Assembly: GCA_964542645.1 (NCBI GenBank)
Contig: CAZIUG010000008.1
Location: 558,001 to 622,000, forward strand
Direction of reading: 5' to 3'
DNA: 64,000 nucleotides
Origin: Moanibacter sp964542645
GTDB taxonomy: Bacteria > Verrucomicrobiota > Verrucomicrobiia > Opitutales > UBA2987
Of the stretch, positions 62,792-64,000 are shown in pieces. Under the pieces are notes generated by a model. That model did no database searches and was not told the origin of the DNA. It saw only the letters and a program-made list of their open reading frames with translations. Numbering within the stretch: the first letter of the stretch is position 1; every line of letters begins with the position of its first letter. The position numbers were made by a program, and so were the translations under genes.

Positions 62792-64000
62792 ATGGCACTC
62801 ACGAAAATAACGAATAGGCTAATTGCCGATGTGGGTATTAGTATGGGAGACGAAGGGAAGGGTCGTCTCATTTGCGAATTAATCTCGGAGTTAAAGAATC
62901 TCTCTGGAAGCTCATCTCCGGTTTCGATGGTTATAAAAGTAAACGGGGGTGCTAATTCGGGCCACACAGCAGGAGGACTGAAACTGAACCTGCTTCCCGC
63001 AGGTGTTGTAGACGAGAGCGTGCCTAAGCTTGGAATAGGAAGTGGAGTGGTGGCTGATCCAAGGAAGTTTCTTTGGGAATCCAATCCTCTCGAGATTCAA
63101 GGGTACGACGTCCTTTCGAGGCTTCTCATTGATGAACGCACCCTAGTCAGTGATCTCACACATCGGCTCCTTGATCTAGCCTGCGAAAATTACCGGGTAC
63201 ATATGCTCAAGCAAGAAAAAAGAGGTACGACCGGACGCGGTATCACTCCAGCCTATTTAGATGAAGTCGGGCAATGGCCCATTTTTTATCTCGATTTCTT
63301 GGGATCAAAAGAAGCCTTTGCGAAGAAATTCTACGAACGAATTGATCGTGCCGAAAAAACTATCAAGTTCGTCTACCAAGTAAGCGAGGAACACTGGGAC
63401 GAATTCTTCGATACCCTCTCGAAAGCCGAGATCCGAGCCAATGCCGAATCGATCAAAGGCAGTGTCTTTCCAGAAGAGGAATTCGACTTCCAGCGCTTTA
63501 AAGGATCCGAGCCCTTTAAGATTAATCGCGAACTTCTTCTGGATACCTATTGGCAATCAGGGACACAGCTCGTCAAGAATGTAGGGGAGGTAAGGGAAAT
63601 CGCCCTTAAAGCCCTAAGAGAGGAGAAATACATTATTGGAGAGTTCGGTCAATCCTATTGGCTGGATAAGCGGCTGGGCTTCACCCCAAATCTCACCGCC
63701 TCTCACACCTTCACCCCAGAATTTTTTCAGTCAATTGGCATTCCCCTCCAACCCGTGCACACCTTTGGCGTATGCAAGGCCTATGACACTAAAGTAGGGA
63801 CCCACGTTTTCCTCACTTCGATGGCTGAGAACCATCCTCTCGGCAATCGCCTTAGACAACTGGAATTCGGAACCTCAACCGGTCGAGGTCGTATGGTAGG
63901 CTGGTTTGATGCTGTGGAAAAGGGTGATGCGCTTCGCTACGGTGGGTTCAATGACCTCATGATAAACAAGTTAGATGCACTGAGTTATTCGGGAGACTGG
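62792..64000 (+). CDS. purA: Adenylosuccinate synthetase, 3' end outside window
   Basis: The frame opens at ATG 62792 and is still open at base 64000 after 403 codons. The product joins IMP and Asp, using GTP, for AMP synthesis. The GTP-binding start is IADVGISMGDEGKGRLI, in which the usual GxQWGDEGKGK is changed at the Gln-Trp position to Ile-Ser-Met. VKVNGGANSGHTAGG, EKRGTTGRGITPAYLDEVG and LTASHTFTPEFFQSIGIPLQP follow. The Gln-Trp to Ser-Met change and an insertion after GITPAYL mark a divergent long form. It is the IMP-to-AMP partner of the guaB gene just upstream. Confidence 0.92.
   Translation, partial: MALTKITNRLIADVGISMGDEGKGRLICELISELKNLSGSSSPVSMVIKVNGGANSGHTAGGLKLNLLPAGVVDESVPKLGIGSGVVADPRKFLWESNPLEIQGYDVLSRLLIDERTLVSDLTHRLLDLACENYRVHMLKQEKRGTTGRGITPAYLDEVGQWPIFYLDFLGSKEAFAKKFYERIDRAEKTIKFVYQVSEEHWDEFFDTLSKAEIRANAESIKGSVFPEEEFDFQRFKGSEPFKINRELLLDTYWQSGTQLVKNVGEVREIALKALREEKYIIGEFGQSYWLDKRLGFTPNLTASHTFTPEFFQSIGIPLQPVHTFGVCKAYDTKVGTHVFLTSMAENHPLGNRLRQLEFGTSTGRGRMVGWFDAVEKGDALRYGGFNDLMINKLDALSYSGDW

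Noticed and set aside
1..64000. CRISPR arrays, insertion sequences, integrases, phage genes
   Set aside because: No spaced direct repeats, no transposase or integrase motifs and no terminal inverted repeats were seen.
1..64000. Further UGA-recoded selenoprotein genes
   Set aside because: I inspected the longer gaps (8463-8990, 34501-34825, 49247-49646, 53715-54267) for CxxU-like frames with a following GGUCU-type hairpin and found none; this was by eye and not exhaustive.

Overview
The window reads as chromosomal DNA of a free-living or host-associated Gram-negative heterotroph. The evidence is two TonB-dependent outer-membrane receptors, a periplasmic azurin, and interleaved catabolic and housekeeping genes with short operons and frequent strand changes. 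The mix of many enolase-superfamily enzymes, Gfo/Idh/MocA dehydrogenases, phytanoyl-CoA dioxygenase-like proteins, a sulfatase and a SelD fusion resembles marine Verrucomicrobiota (Opitutales-like) or a neighbouring PVC-type lineage. That placement is an inference from gene content only. I see no insertion sequence, phage, integrase or CRISPR array.

Layout. Positions 1-10445: an amidohydrolase (cut by the window edge) coupled to a class V aminotransferase, a GlcD/YdiJ-like FAD/Fe-S dehydrogenase, a Gfo/Idh oxidoreductase, a large FAD oxidoreductase and a lone solute-binding protein. 10659-15154: tRNA-Asn, then metal genes (a His-rich exported peptide with a ZnuD-like receptor, and an MbfA-like ferritin-VIT1 iron transporter with a cupin). 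15305-29698: a long sugar-acid/amino-acid catabolic region (HpcH/HpaI aldolase, aldo-keto reductase, two enolase-superfamily dehydratases, a DgaE/SelA-fold lyase, a sulfatase, a D-cysteine-desulfhydrase-like enzyme, a GSA-like aminotransferase, a Gfo/Idh enzyme and UxuA). 29986-33503: an inositol-phosphate locus with a nucleotidyltransferase of inositol-1-phosphate cytidylyltransferase type, an unknown 98-residue protein, a PhyH-type dioxygenase and inositol-3-phosphate synthase. 33670-40381: assorted enzymes (NAT-like, ketopantoate reductase, isochorismatase-like, DegT, RraA-like, dCTP deaminase, azurin). 40582-42336: a MoaD-like protein with the iron-sulphur and FAD subunits of a molybdenum hydroxylase, but no molybdopterin subunit.

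The central discovery is at 42825-49246, a complete selenocysteine module. It holds a 76-codon SelW-like (Rdx family) selenoprotein gene with an in-frame UGA in a CxxU motif and a bacterial SECIS-like hairpin just downstream. The tRNA-Sec gene starts 35 bases after its stop codon, separated from it by a perfect 14-bp hairpin. Then come a pyridine-nucleotide oxidoreductase-SelD fusion, SelA and SelB. Ordinary gene callers would miss the selenoprotein because the UGA breaks the frame. The module therefore carries the whole pathway (selenophosphate, Sec-tRNA, Sec elongation factor) with one apparent client gene beside it.

49647-64000: a two-subunit sulfopyruvate/phosphonopyruvate-type decarboxylase whose ThDP motif is crossed by a ten-C run, an SDR, an aldo-keto reductase, a UVR-motif protein, a small membrane protein coupled to a sodium:solute symporter, an OprC/NosA-like (probably copper) receptor with a small CxxC exported protein, a MenE-like ligase, IMP dehydrogenase, and a long-form adenylosuccinate synthetase that runs off the window end.
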